Assembly (NCBI GenBank): GCA_020650975.1
Contig: JAIPMN010001440.1
Location: 2,010 to 26,225 of the forward strand
Source: Apostichopus californicus
Taxonomy: Eukaryota; Echinodermata; Holothuroidea; Aspidochirotida; Stichopodidae
Length of the DNA: 24,216 nucleotides
Reading direction: 5' to 3'
A program made the position numbers and the translations under genes. The stretch's first letter is position 1. Every line of letters starts with the position of its first letter. The notes below the pieces were generated by a model. It was given only the letters and a program-made list of their open reading frames with translations. It was not told where the DNA came from and searched no databases. Of this stretch, positions 1 to 17,930 are shown piece by piece.

Positions 1-640
1 CGCAATTAGAGACACATGTCTGACATCTGAGGACCTGAACACTACACAAGTACAGACGCATGTCTGATATATTAGGACCAGGAACACTATACAATTACAG
101 ACACATGTCTTACATTATGAGGACCTGACACTACAAAAGTACAGACACATGTCTCACATTATGAGGACCTTAACACTATGCAATTAGAGACACATGTCTC
201 ACATATGAGGACCTGAACACTACGCAGGTACAGACACATGTCTCACATATGATGACCTGAACACTACACAATTAGAGACACATGTCTCACATATGAGGAC
301 CTTAACACTGCGCAATTAGAGACACATGTCTGACATCTGAGGACCTGAACACTACACAAGTACAGACACATGTCTCACATTATGAGGACCTTAACACTAC
401 ACAAGTACAGACACATCTCTGATATATTAGGACCTGAACACTACCCAAGTACAGACACATGTCTCATATTAGGACCTGAACACTACACAAGTACATGCAC
501 ATGTCTTACATTATGAGGACCTGAACACTACACAAGGAGAGACACATATCTGACATAGGAGGACCTGAGTAATACACAAGGAGAGACACATGTTTGACGT
601 AAGAGGACCTGAGTAATACACAAGTACAGACACATCAGAG
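1..640. repeat. 44-bp tandem satellite array
   Basis: About 15 monomers whose 'gacacatg'-like start falls at 11, 55, 100, 144, 189, 233, 277, 321, 365, 410, 454, 497, 541, 585 and 629, giving a mean period of 44 bp. The core is gacacatgtct, then a variable block, then gaggacctgaacacta. The array runs off the left edge. Monomers right of about 500 are more degenerate, and a lone decayed unit may continue near 670-700. Positions 1-57 and 311-367 are identical, so monomer variants recur (see findings). Most monomers hold CACATG. It should lie in an upstream intron of the ZSWIM gene, if that gene's earlier exons are further left. Confidence 0.95.
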
Positions 641-1632
641 GTTGGAGAAAGTGAACTCTATAATGGTAAAAGCATGTCTTACATAAGAGGACTTGGCACT
701 CACTAGTATAAATGTGTCTGAATTAGTCTCTTATACATCAGAGTAGGTCATTGTGACTGGTAGCTTCCATGGACTTAATCTGGGTTAAGTTATGCAGATA
801 TTGCTCAATTAGAAAGATAACACTTGCACGAAAGAAAAAAAAACCCCAACTACCATATGTTTAAGGTGTGGCTAAACTGAATGTACCTACTAGTATGAGT
901 ACCACTTACTAGTACACTTTACAACCTTCTTATTGGCTGAGCATTACCATATGTTGGCCATATTTCATGGCATACGGTAAGCTAGCAATAGTTTGACTTT
1001 ACTGCTAACAATGCTTTTATAGCATCGTGATGTGACTGTATACTCTGCAGTAAATAATCACCTTTATGGTGAAGACCAGCAAGAGTTGAGGGTTGCCCCC
1101 ACCTCTTTGGAGTTGTCACGACATGACAAAAAATTAATTGGGTTTAAACAATACTATCAGAGAGTATTTCAAATATTGTAATGACCTTAAATGGGTTCTG
1201 AATTAGTGCTAGGTAAGTAAGCCAACAGAAAATATGGCTTGGTTGTGATAGGAAAAGAAAATAAATGACTGGGTTGGGCAAATCTAGCAAATAGAAAATA
1301 TATATTTAAAAATATATATATAGGATGAAATGAAAGAGAATATGTTTAAGTCTCTTTGCTCATTTTTGTCAACAACTTCCAATCCCTGTTTAACGTACAC
1401 ATTTTCATCCACAAAGAGGATGCCCAAGTCTAAAAATTGAAAATGCAAGTTCCTCTTGACCGATCGTTGTTTCTTTGACGTGCCTCTGCACTATAGTTTT
1501 TTAGAGCAACTCATGTTTCAGAACTTGGGGGAGTATGTCGAGGTACCGTACCCCCGGAGATATCTAAACTCTCCCGCATGACGATGAATTTCCTCGAGTA
1601 ATGCGTCATTATTTCTCCTCTTCCTTTCGTAG
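641..1632. other. intronic sequence, no exon seen
   Basis: AT-rich sequence between the satellite and the first recognised ZSWIM exon. A short AT palindromic stretch lies at about 1298-1322 (tatatatttaaaaatatata). A pyrimidine tract leads into the acceptor at 1630-1632. I found no reading frame resembling the ZSWIM residues expected just upstream. Confidence 0.6.
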
Positions 1633-9776
<8,144 letters not shown>

Positions 9777-9797
9777 ATGTGCTTTCATGTACGTACA

Positions 9798-9814
9798 GGG
9801 GGTGGGGGGGGGGG
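9798..9814 (+). other. G-quadruplex-capable run in 3'UTR
   Basis: G5-T-G11 starting 22 bases after the ZSWIM stop codon. In RNA it could form a G-quadruplex. The fold is an inference from base composition only. Confidence 0.5.
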
Positions 9815-10690
9815 TGATGGCCTGCTCGCCGAAGTTCCTTGTGAAGCCTCACAACAACTTCCTGCTCGGTGCTGGTTTATGTATATTCACGCCATCGAAA
9901 CGAGGTAAATTGGATACAGGAAAACTGAGTCTGCAAGCCAGCTCTATCCGAAGGCTTTTGTTGTTTTAAAGAAAAAAGCAAAAAAAAAAAAAACTATTTT
10001 CAGGGATTCGATTTAAAAAGAGAAAAACAGATAGCCTAAGAGAAAGTGCCTGACAAGAGGCCAGAGTAAAGAGCGGAAACCAGTCGGAAAGCTTTCAAAT
10101 GTATCGAAAAGCCAAAGAAGCCTTATCATACCAAACAATTTTTTTTCCCCACTTTTTTTTAAAAAATGTTTTTTTTCTCTCTTAAATATAACCTGCATAT
10201 TTTTTTCCCATTTCATTCTCTTTCCTCCCCATTCCTGTATAATTGTGGCTGGATTTTTGTGTACATTTGTTTACCAACATTAGTCCTCTCATCTGCAAAG
10301 GTATTTTTTTTCTTACCCCCCTGGTATTTTTTTCTTACCCCCCACCCCCCATCTTTTTTCTTCTTTCCCTTTCTGATCGTTCGTTGTTTATAGTTCCCAT
10401 CGGAAAATGTTTCAATGTTGGGGAATTTTTTTTTTTTTCCATGTGTGTGTGAACCTTGCTAAGAAACTAGCAACTAAAAAATTTGACTTTGTTATTGATA
10501 TGCTAGTGACCTTGTTATTATTACTTGTACAAATATTATATTTTTCATCTTTTTATTAATAGTTCTCTTTCTTCTCTCGGTCTTCATCTTTTTTCCTATT
10601 GTTTGTATCGTGGAGGAGAAGAACAAAAGAAAACAAAGAAAGTTCTCTCTTTCTTCTCCATTGTTGTCATTGGAAGATGTATTTATATAG

Positions 10691-10758
10691 GTTGGTACTA
10701 AACTATGTGAAGTTTTGGTACTCAACAATGTGTTAGTTTGGTACTCAAATTGAGTACC
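10691..10758 (+). repeat. 23-bp tandem repeat ending in a perfect inverted repeat
   Basis: TTGGTACT recurs at 10692, 10715 and 10738 (period 23). The last copy runs into ggtactcaa-a-ttgagtacc (10740-10758), a perfect 9-bp inverted repeat around one base. Confidence 0.8.
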
Positions 10759-10836
10759 ATTACTACTACAACTACTGCTATATGGTGCTGTGGAGTTTAG
10801 TCTACATGTTGTTAGTGGATGTCAGAGTTTGTTATA

Positions 10837-10873
10837 GTATTATTATTATTATAATTATTATTATTATTATTAC
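10837..10873. repeat. (ATT)n microsatellite
   Basis: Near-perfect ATT/TTA trinucleotide run with one interruption, in the presumed 3'UTR. Confidence 0.9.
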
Positions 10874-11074
10874 CTGTTTCTAGGTTTTTCTAACTTTCCT
10901 TTCCCGTCTCTCTCGATGTAAGATGAAGGTAATTATTACCAGATTTGATGGTTACCTTACTCTATTTTTGTAACGTTGTTTTTAAGAATTAAAAAAAAAG
11001 AAAAGAAGTCTTTATTTCTTTTGTTTTGAAACACATCTCACTATAACCATGGCTGCCAGGGAATAGGAAAATTA

Positions 11075-11080
11075 AATAAA
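11075..11080 (+). terminator. AATAAA, weak candidate poly(A) signal
   Basis: First AATAAA after the ZSWIM stop (1.3 kb downstream). The following 40 bases are A/C-rich and lack a GT-rich element, so I rank it below 15957. Confidence 0.25.
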
Positions 11081-13739
11081 CCCCCAAAAAACTGCAAACT
11101 TATTTTATACCCATATAATAGGAGAATGAAGGTAGCCAGATTTATTGAGATTCAAATCATGAACCTTGGCGAGCCTTTTTGTTCTTTGAAAACGTTTCCT
11201 ACGTTTCAACCATGGGCATTTTTATCCTATTAAATGCAATATTATATTTTGTGGTAACTGAAAGTTGTTCCCGTTAGGTTTACTTTTCTGAATTACGTGA
11301 TCTGTTTTACAAATATTGATAAAAATGATTCAATGAATTCTCTAAGTGTATTGATGTTACCTCTTTCAGTAGTGCTAGGTTTCCTAAAATAGCCATACCC
11401 ACCCCCCACTCTTCTCCTCCCCCTATGGAAAGTCAGTATTTCTCAAAGGATGATGATATCATATAGGGAAAGTTCGGTTTTTTGTTTAAACTTGCTCTAG
11501 GTTTCTTTCACAAAACCTACGAGAGCTGTTGATTGCCTGGTTACTTCTGAATGGCAAATGGGTTCACAATGCTCGTCGAGAAAATGCGGTTTGAACCACA
11601 AGTCGTCCCCATAGTCAATCTTCACAAGAGAATCGTGACGGTGTGGCCAAATGCATTCCTCATTTTGGTCATGTGATTACAGTCTGTAGAGGAAAAGTGA
11701 ATTAAAACACAACCACTAAATGGGTTATTGTGCCTGCTTCAAAAACTTGGATGTTGAATCCCCATTATCTTTATGTTACATAAAACTACTTATCTTGCGA
11801 ATGTTTTCCACTCTATTCAAAACAGGATCACGTTTGCTTCACGGCTTAATAGCGCTTTCATCTTTAGGGGCATTAAAGGGCATGTTGGGTGTGTGTGTCT
11901 GTATGGCATTGCTGTTCCGATGTTTGTAAAGGGACAAGTTATTCAGTGGCCATCTTGACCCGTGAAAAGCACTATCGTATCGTGATAGAAAATGAAGGAG
12001 ACTCATATAGTTTGTCCTCTAAATTTGTATCAAAATAGGACAATATTTAGAAAATATTTTTGAGATGAACACCTGGAGGTTTTTTTTATCTGCCTTTTCA
12101 CTAGAGGTTATCACATTTAAAATGGATATTGTACTAGTTTAAGGAGTATAGGATTCTACCTTCAGGGACAATTCCACTGTGCCCAGAATTCTTTTACATT
12201 TCTCCTTTTTCAGAGGTTAAAAAGTTTGTGCAACAAGATATATAGGGAGGAAAAAAACACACTTTTTGGAGTATGGGCTTCAAACTTTGTTGATGGATAT
12301 GTTTTTACCAGATTATTTTAAAATCCTTCTTCTTTTTTATTATTTTTTGGCTTACAGGTGTGCTATGATGGGTATATCCATCTCACAAAGTTAGAAGAGT
12401 TAAAAGGTCATACATAGCAGTGATAAACTTCATATTGAAGAATGCTTTCTCTGCCAAAGGCCAACTTTATTAAACAGTATTGGCCCATTTTTTTTTGATT
12501 ATCTGTAATGGCATAATCAGTACAGTTTTATAAGAGAAGAGAGATATTTAGAGATAAGTTCAAGCTTTTGTCCTAAAACATTCCTAAGAATATTATCTTT
12601 ATCGTATCCTGTTATCTAAGCAAAAACAACAAACAAACAACAACAGGTTTTTCTTGTACCTTGAAACTACTCATTTGTTTTGGCAGCCGCTAGTTGATTT
12701 GAAGATGTTGTTAAGCAACACGAGAATTACAAATAATATTTTCATTCAGAGTCTGTCTATGTTCGGTGTGGAGAGTTTTTTGTAACTGTTTAAGAATGAA
12801 AGGGTAGACTTTTATACCAGCATGGTTATTAGCACATGTTGCTATCGTTTTAGTTTATATGACGAACATGGTTTATAGGTAGAATTTTTTTATTTTAATT
12901 AATTATTATTGGTAGGGGAAAAAAGTTGTGGGGAGGGGGGATCTTTTTGCCACAATTATTCCTGTTAAATTTAAAATATCCGTGCCACAATATCCATGGC
13001 AACGGATACACAACTCCACAATTTCAAGAGACAGTTGCCACACTAGTCATGTCAGAAAGATAAAACGAAACGTCTGGGTGACGACGACGTCACTTGTCGA
13101 AGTATCGATCAAATTCTATTGTTTGGCTATCTTTCACAAAAAATAGGTGGTCCTTAAATCGGTGTCCACGTTACTGTAAACAAAACAAAAAAGTGAAAAA
13201 TTCACTCTTTTGAAAGCAAGACGAATGGTGACAGTTTTTGGTTCCACACCTTTCCCCCCTAGTCTCAATAGGTATTTAAGTTACAAAATTAATAGGGAAT
13301 GTTTCCACAAGAGTTTCTAAAATATAAACTTTATCAAATCACTTTCTTTCCTGGTTTTGAAGGACTAGAAACAGTATGTGCATAGTCAAGAGAGATATAG
13401 CTAGATAAATGACCTGATATTATGTACAGCGCAGCAGCGACGGTTTGGAATAACAGAAAAGAGACTTCCGTTGTCACGTTTATAACTTTTGAAATGAAAT
13501 ATTTTCAGAGCAGCTTATGTTAATTTATTGCAACATATTTTGGTTTTTATTTGTTTTGTTTTTTTCTCATTATTATTTTGTTGGATATTGTATAGTTTGT
13601 AATCAGGAAGTCTCAAAAACCTTCTTTAGTGGTGTAGATTGTAGTATGCTGCATGTTAGGTGATTGGTTAATTTAATTTAATATGTTACGGGTGTAGAAA
13701 AGAAAAAAAAACTCGTAGATTGGCGAATAGACGGAAGCT

Positions 13740-13895
13740 CTATTTGAAGAGGGGGGGGGGGGTTGTGGTTTGGGGGAAGGAGGTGGCAGTCTGGGGTGGG
13801 AAAGGAGATGACAAGGAAGTTAAGAGGGAGGGGGGGGGAGGAGGAGGAGAGCAAAAGGATCTCCGAAGTTGTAAGTGAGAAGGGAGGGTAGGGGG
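13740..13895. repeat. G-rich low-complexity tract
   Basis: Contains G12 at 13751-13762 and dense GGAGG and GGGGG runs to about 13895. An open frame on the minus strand through it (Pro/Ser-rich) is an artefact of the composition. Confidence 0.85.
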
Positions 13896-14875
13896 TAATC
13901 TTGCAGTATGTTAACAAATTATGAAAGCATTGACAGCCTTTATTTATGTATTTCATATATCCTTTTTTGAAAACTGAGTGTTTTCCCCAAAGCTTTATAT
14001 TGCAGACAGAACAAAAAATAATAATGTATAATTATATGGAAAAAAAATTGTGTATAGAAATAAGGTAAATATTGGTATAGAAAACAAAATGTGGAAACAT
14101 AATTCTCCTTAAAAACTTTCATAACTGCCCTGTTTTTTTCTATCTCAAAGCTTCGAAATATATATTTGAAATTAATTATGAAATAACCTCAGTTGGAAAA
14201 ATGATGAAAAATTTGGAAAAATTTTGTGGAAAAAGTGTTTTTTTCGAGAAATGAAGAAAGAAGAGAATGAATATTTTGTACTTTTTGCAGAAATGCAAAC
14301 CTAGCAATGCTTAATAGCTACCCTCAGTGAATGGCTGCCAATTCAGTTTGTATATCAATGTTAATTACAGGGGTTTTCTGCGGGTGGTGGTGGTGGTGGG
14401 GGGGGTTATGGAATTTGGGGAGCAGATGAAGAATTAAGTTAGTTTCCCATTTTTAACACAACTTTTTCTGTCATATTTGTCAGTATTTTGTACCTCAGTA
14501 TTTGTTTTTAAAGCTTCAGGGTTTCTCTTGAATTTCAGTACAAGTGGACTTTCCTTAAATTCTTCACCCCTCCCCCACCCCCCTCTTCATTACTAACTTA
14601 CAAGGATGGTCTGTTTTTGTACACAGACCAGTCTTACTGTTCATTAGCATTGCCATGGATGCTTTGCATGTGTCACCTAGCGACCCTTGCCTCCCCTCGC
14701 TTTTTCCACCCAAATATCCCAAAAATTAACTAAAAAGTAGTCTATTTAATGAAGACCAGTTTATTTCATCTGTAACCTCATTATCCCATTTTCCCAAACT
14801 TATTCCACCCCCCCCCTGCCCTACTTACTTTCCCCTGACCTTTACATCTCCCTTCACATTCCTTTGTCTTTCTCT

Positions 14876-14925
14876 CCCCTCTCACACCCCCTCTCACACC
14901 CCCTCTCACACCCCCTCTCACACCT
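14876..14925. repeat. 12-bp minisatellite (ctctcacacccc)n
   Basis: Four near-identical head-to-tail copies of ctctcacacccc. They give a spurious repetitive Ser-His-Pro-Leu peptide in one frame. Confidence 0.9.
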
Positions 14926-15956
14926 GCTCCCCCATTTCAATTACAGTGTCTATCCCCCAACCTATGCCTTTGAACTCTTTTATGCTAATATAAAGTTTGA
15001 GATCAGGTCAGAACTACCTCATAGGAATTTAATATATGTGTGGCAAAAAGAGAAGAAAAATGATAGGAATTTGTTCTTACTTATCTTGAGTAGAGACTGT
15101 TGCTTTCCTCTAGTTATTTCTTAGCGGGGACTAAATCCATCTCGATGCATTAAGTGGACTTCATAAGTGTTGGCATATCCTCTATATGACTTGTTTATAG
15201 AGTAGATAGAGCAGACATGCACTACTAAACATTTATGCTTGCTGCTCGGGTAAACGGAGGTGGTGACCCGGGGGGAGGGGGATGGGGATGAAGAAGTCAG
15301 GTATCCTCTCTATTGTGGGCAACATGTAGCCAAGTCCGTCTTCTTAATTTAGGTCATTGCCCAAGCCTGAAAAGGTAGTTTGAAGTTTGAAGACATTTTT
15401 ACTGTATCGCATTGACAAAAGAGTTGAGCATTTTAGGATCCTTTTGTGAAAGTCAAATGTATTAACATGAGTGGTGGAGAGAGAGTTTCTACCACTGATA
15501 TATAAAGCGAAAGGGAAACATTGATGTCGAAAATGTTTTTTTTTATTATTATTGATATGATTATTTTTTTGTTTCAAAGGGTTCATTTATTTCTGCAGTT
15601 TTATCTGGTGAAGAAAGAGTTGCTGTTGAATGAGGTGTATAGTCTTGTATGTAAATGTACTAACTAGTTGTAGAGCTCAGGGGTATGCCAATATTTATAC
15701 AGATCATTTCACATTTTTTTCCCTCTTTTTTTTTCTCTTCATTTATCTGAGTTTTCTTCTCTTTTTTCCCCATTTTTCTTTTTTTGTCGTTGTCCTTTCA
15801 TCGTTAATGGAGACATTTGTATTTCATATCTAAACTTTGTGATGTTAAAAATTCGTGTGAGTAACTGGAAACATTGCAGATTGTTAAGTAACAAAATCAT
15901 AAAACAGAAAATTTGATCGAAAATGATAAAAAAAATGTCGTCTTTTCCAGTTTTAT

Positions 15957-15962
15957 AATAAA
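15957..15962 (+). terminator. AATAAA, better candidate poly(A) signal for ZSWIM
   Basis: AATAAA followed at about 25-50 bases by GT/T-rich sequence (tttgtgttgc, tctgtttgtgcc, then T-run), the usual downstream element layout. If used, the 3'UTR would be about 6.2 kb. No transcript evidence is available. Confidence 0.35.
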
Positions 15963-16824
15963 TTATTTGATTAGAAATGGACATCATTTGTGTTGCTACT
16001 TCTGTTTGTGCCTCTCATCTCTTTTTTTTTTATCTTTTGTTGGAGGGGTGGGGAAGGGGGGTGAAGGGGGGGTGAAGGATGGTGGTGGGAGGGAGAATTG
16101 GGTGAGGATATAAAGTTACCTAAGCTGCCAACAATAGATGCAATGTAACCTGAGGTCTTCAGGTGGTCAAAATTTCAATATTTTATTATTTTAATACTCA
16201 ATAATGAACATCAAGATCAGGGAAAGGCCAAGAGTAACATCCCGGGTGGGGAGGGGGGGATACTTTTTCCTGAGCTTGGCCCAAACATAGTGGGGCTGAG
16301 GTCATTGGTGATACTCCAATGGGTGTGCCCGGATGCGCCCGGATCTTGGGTGTGCCTGGATGCAATTATTTTGGTTATTTGCTAAGGACAAGGTAATTTG
16401 GAGGAAAATAGTACATGTAATGTAACTTGAAATTTCTTTTCATTTACATCGTGAATTATTATGTGCGATAGGAAAGGATCAGAAACTGTTTAAATCCCAT
16501 AATTTATGTGGATCAAGCAAAACCTATTACATGATAAATTGCAACTTCGACTGAAGAATTTTATATATTGCACAAAATATTAAAGAAACTTCAACACTGC
16601 AATTTTCTCTCCACTCATTTTCTTCCCCCGACCAACCTATCTCGACTTAAAGGGGGTTCTGTGGTGACACAAAACTTCCAAATTTGGCCAAAAATAAACC
16701 TTTGCATTCATGATGGTGTATGTGTGTGTGAGTGCGATATCTCAAGAACGGAAGGTCAGACCAATTTCATATTTGGTGTGTAGAAGTAACATATTGAGTA
16801 CAAGAAGCGTATTGTTTTTGGTGG

Positions 16825-16837
16825 AGGTCAAAGGTCA
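16825..16837 (+). promoter_or_regulatory. perfect DR1 (AGGTCAAAGGTCA)
   Basis: Two AGGTCA half-sites with a one-base spacer, the consensus for HNF4/RXR-type nuclear receptors. It lies inside repeat unit 1. Binding is inferred only. Confidence 0.5.
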
Positions 16838-16959
16838 TATGAAGTCAAATTGCGAAAACCTTTTAAACACGATATCTCAAAAAGGAAAGCTTGGGAGGAC
16901 CTCATATTTAGTGTGTAGAAGTATCACATTGAGTACAAGAAAACCTATTGTTTTGGTGG

Positions 16960-16972
16960 AGGTCAAAGGTCA
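16960..16972 (+). promoter_or_regulatory. perfect DR1 (AGGTCAAAGGTCA)
   Basis: Same 13-bp sequence in repeat unit 2, 135 bp after the first. Confidence 0.5.
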
Positions 16973-16978
16973 TTTGAC

Positions 16979-17480
16979 TTATCTTCAAGCAAACTAAGTT
17001 TACACATGTTACCCCTCTTCTTAAAGCATTACACTGGCTTCCAATTGAAACACGTATACATTTCAAAGTCCTTATTTTAATCCATAATTGTATTTATAAC
17101 AAGTTATCTCCAAATTACCTTTCCGAACTTCTATTAGTAAAACAATACAAGCGTGCCACCCATCAGTCAAAATTCATTACCCTCCTAGTACCTCCAACTA
17201 ATGGGGTTACCTATGCCAACCATGCTTTTTCAGTTTCTGGTCCAAATTGTGGAATTCCCTCCCAAACCATTTAAAATGTATACCTATTAAATCACTTTTC
17301 AAATCTAAACTAAAAGCCTACCTCTATGCTAAACATTTTTCAATTTGATTTGTAATTATTTTTCATTGTTGCATTATTGTTTTTGCTTTTCTTTCTATTC
17401 AAACTATATATGTACGGCGCTTTGGACAACTATTTTGTTTATAATTAGCGCATTATAAATCTTAGTTATTATTATTATTT
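16979..17480 (+). mobile_element. non-LTR retrotransposon 3' end (CR1/L2/Rex-like), one frameshift
   Basis: From about 16981 the frame reads a typical LINE reverse-transcriptase tail: HVTPLLKALHWLPIETRIHF and LSPNYLSELL, then HAFSVSGP. After one missing base near 17243, the next frame gives LWNSLPNHLKCIPIKSLF and KSKLKAYLY to a stop at 17346-17348. The 3' region contains tgtacggcgctttgga and agcgcattataaat and ends in (ATT)n at about 17465-17480, as in many LINE 3' ends. It is 5'-truncated and inactive. It interrupts the AGGTCA-bearing repeat; atttga occurs at both edges and may be a short target duplication. Confidence 0.85.
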
Positions 17481-17481
17481 G

Positions 17482-17498
17482 AGGTCACCCAGGGGTCA
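17482..17498 (+). promoter_or_regulatory. DR5-like pair AGGTCA-n5-GGGTCA
   Basis: Two half-sites with a 5-base spacer (cccag), the retinoid-receptor layout, in the repeat sequence resumed after the LINE. A third gtggtcaa follows. Function is inferred only. Confidence 0.35.
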
Positions 17499-17514
17499 AA
17501 TTGTGGTCAAATAT

Positions 17515-17806
17515 GGGGGGCGGAAGTATCATTCCGCCCCCCCGCTCCGCAAGTCAGAAAACCCCTTTTTCATTTCCAAATGAGAAAAAAAATCTCATTT
17601 GGAGCACCAAATTGCATGTAAGGCCAGGTGAAAATGCAAAATTATTTACAAAATGGAGTGGATGTTGAAGTGTGCTATATTGCACCAAATTGCATCTGAG
17701 GCCACCTGGAAATGCAAAAAAATTCCCTTCCCTTAGACCCCTCCCTCAGGCTGGCCATCAGTCTTCAGCCCCCCCCCCCACTCAAAAGTACCTTCCTACG
17801 CCACTG
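17515..17806 (-). mobile_element. transposon fragment with CAGTGGCG terminus
   Basis: Read on the minus strand from 17806 it begins CAGTGGCGTAGGAAGG, followed by a G12-type run. That is a common start of short non-autonomous elements in marine invertebrates (from memory). It has an internal 38-bp direct repeat, 17604-17641 and 17682-17719 (gcaccaaattgcat...). Near the other end are two hairpins: 17515-17540 (11-bp arms) and 17576-17602 (10-bp arms, A7 loop). There is no coding capacity and the left boundary is uncertain. Confidence 0.6.
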
Positions 17807-17863
17807 TCTTATTTAGTTTGTAGAAGTACCACATTGAGTTAAAGATGCCTATTGTTTTGGTGG

Positions 17864-17876
17864 AAGTCAAAGGTCA
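17864..17876 (+). promoter_or_regulatory. DR1 with one mismatch (AAGTCAAAGGTCA)
   Basis: Third copy of the repeat's DR1, with one change in the first half-site. GGGTCA-n4-AGGTCG follows at 17881-17896. Confidence 0.4.
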
Positions 17877-17930
17877 TTTGGGGTCATCAGAGGTCGATAG
17901 GTGAAACCCTTGTAAATATGTACACCCTCA

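Larger units (their letters stand above)
9777..16640 (+). other. probable ZSWIM 3'UTR and intergenic sequence, no gene seen
   Basis: About 6.9 kb after the stop without any recognisable protein or RNA gene. It is T-rich, with many homopolymers and simple repeats; open frames are short and low-complexity. Two AATAAA sites are visible on the sense strand, at 11075-11080 and 15957-15962. Where the transcript ends is not established. Confidence 0.6.
16736..17930. repeat. ~135-bp repeat with AGGTCA direct repeats, split by two insertions
   Basis: Unit 1 starts gatatctcaagaacgg at 16736 and unit 2 gatatctcaaaaagg at 16871 (period 135). A third, partial unit resumes at about 17807 (ttagtttgtagaagtacc). 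Shared landmarks are tgtagaagta, cacattgagt, tattgttttggtgga and ggtcaaaggtcat. Units 2 and 3 are separated by a LINE 3' end and a second element. The repeat has no open frame of note and is of unknown family. Confidence 0.85.

Noticed and set aside
1-640. Resemblance to a CRISPR array
   Set aside because: The whole 44-bp unit repeats without unique spacers, and the context is a spliced animal gene.
1-640. E-box or p53-like half-site array (CACATGTCT in each monomer)
   Set aside because: The motif is simply part of the satellite monomer; nothing shows selection on it, and the p53 half-site is imperfect.
1524-1541. Possible micro-exon before 1633
   Set aside because: It has AG and GT edges but no ZSWIM-like residues; short AG/GT pairs are common by chance.
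13678-13956. 92-residue minus-strand frame
   Set aside because: Low-complexity translation of a G-rich tract.
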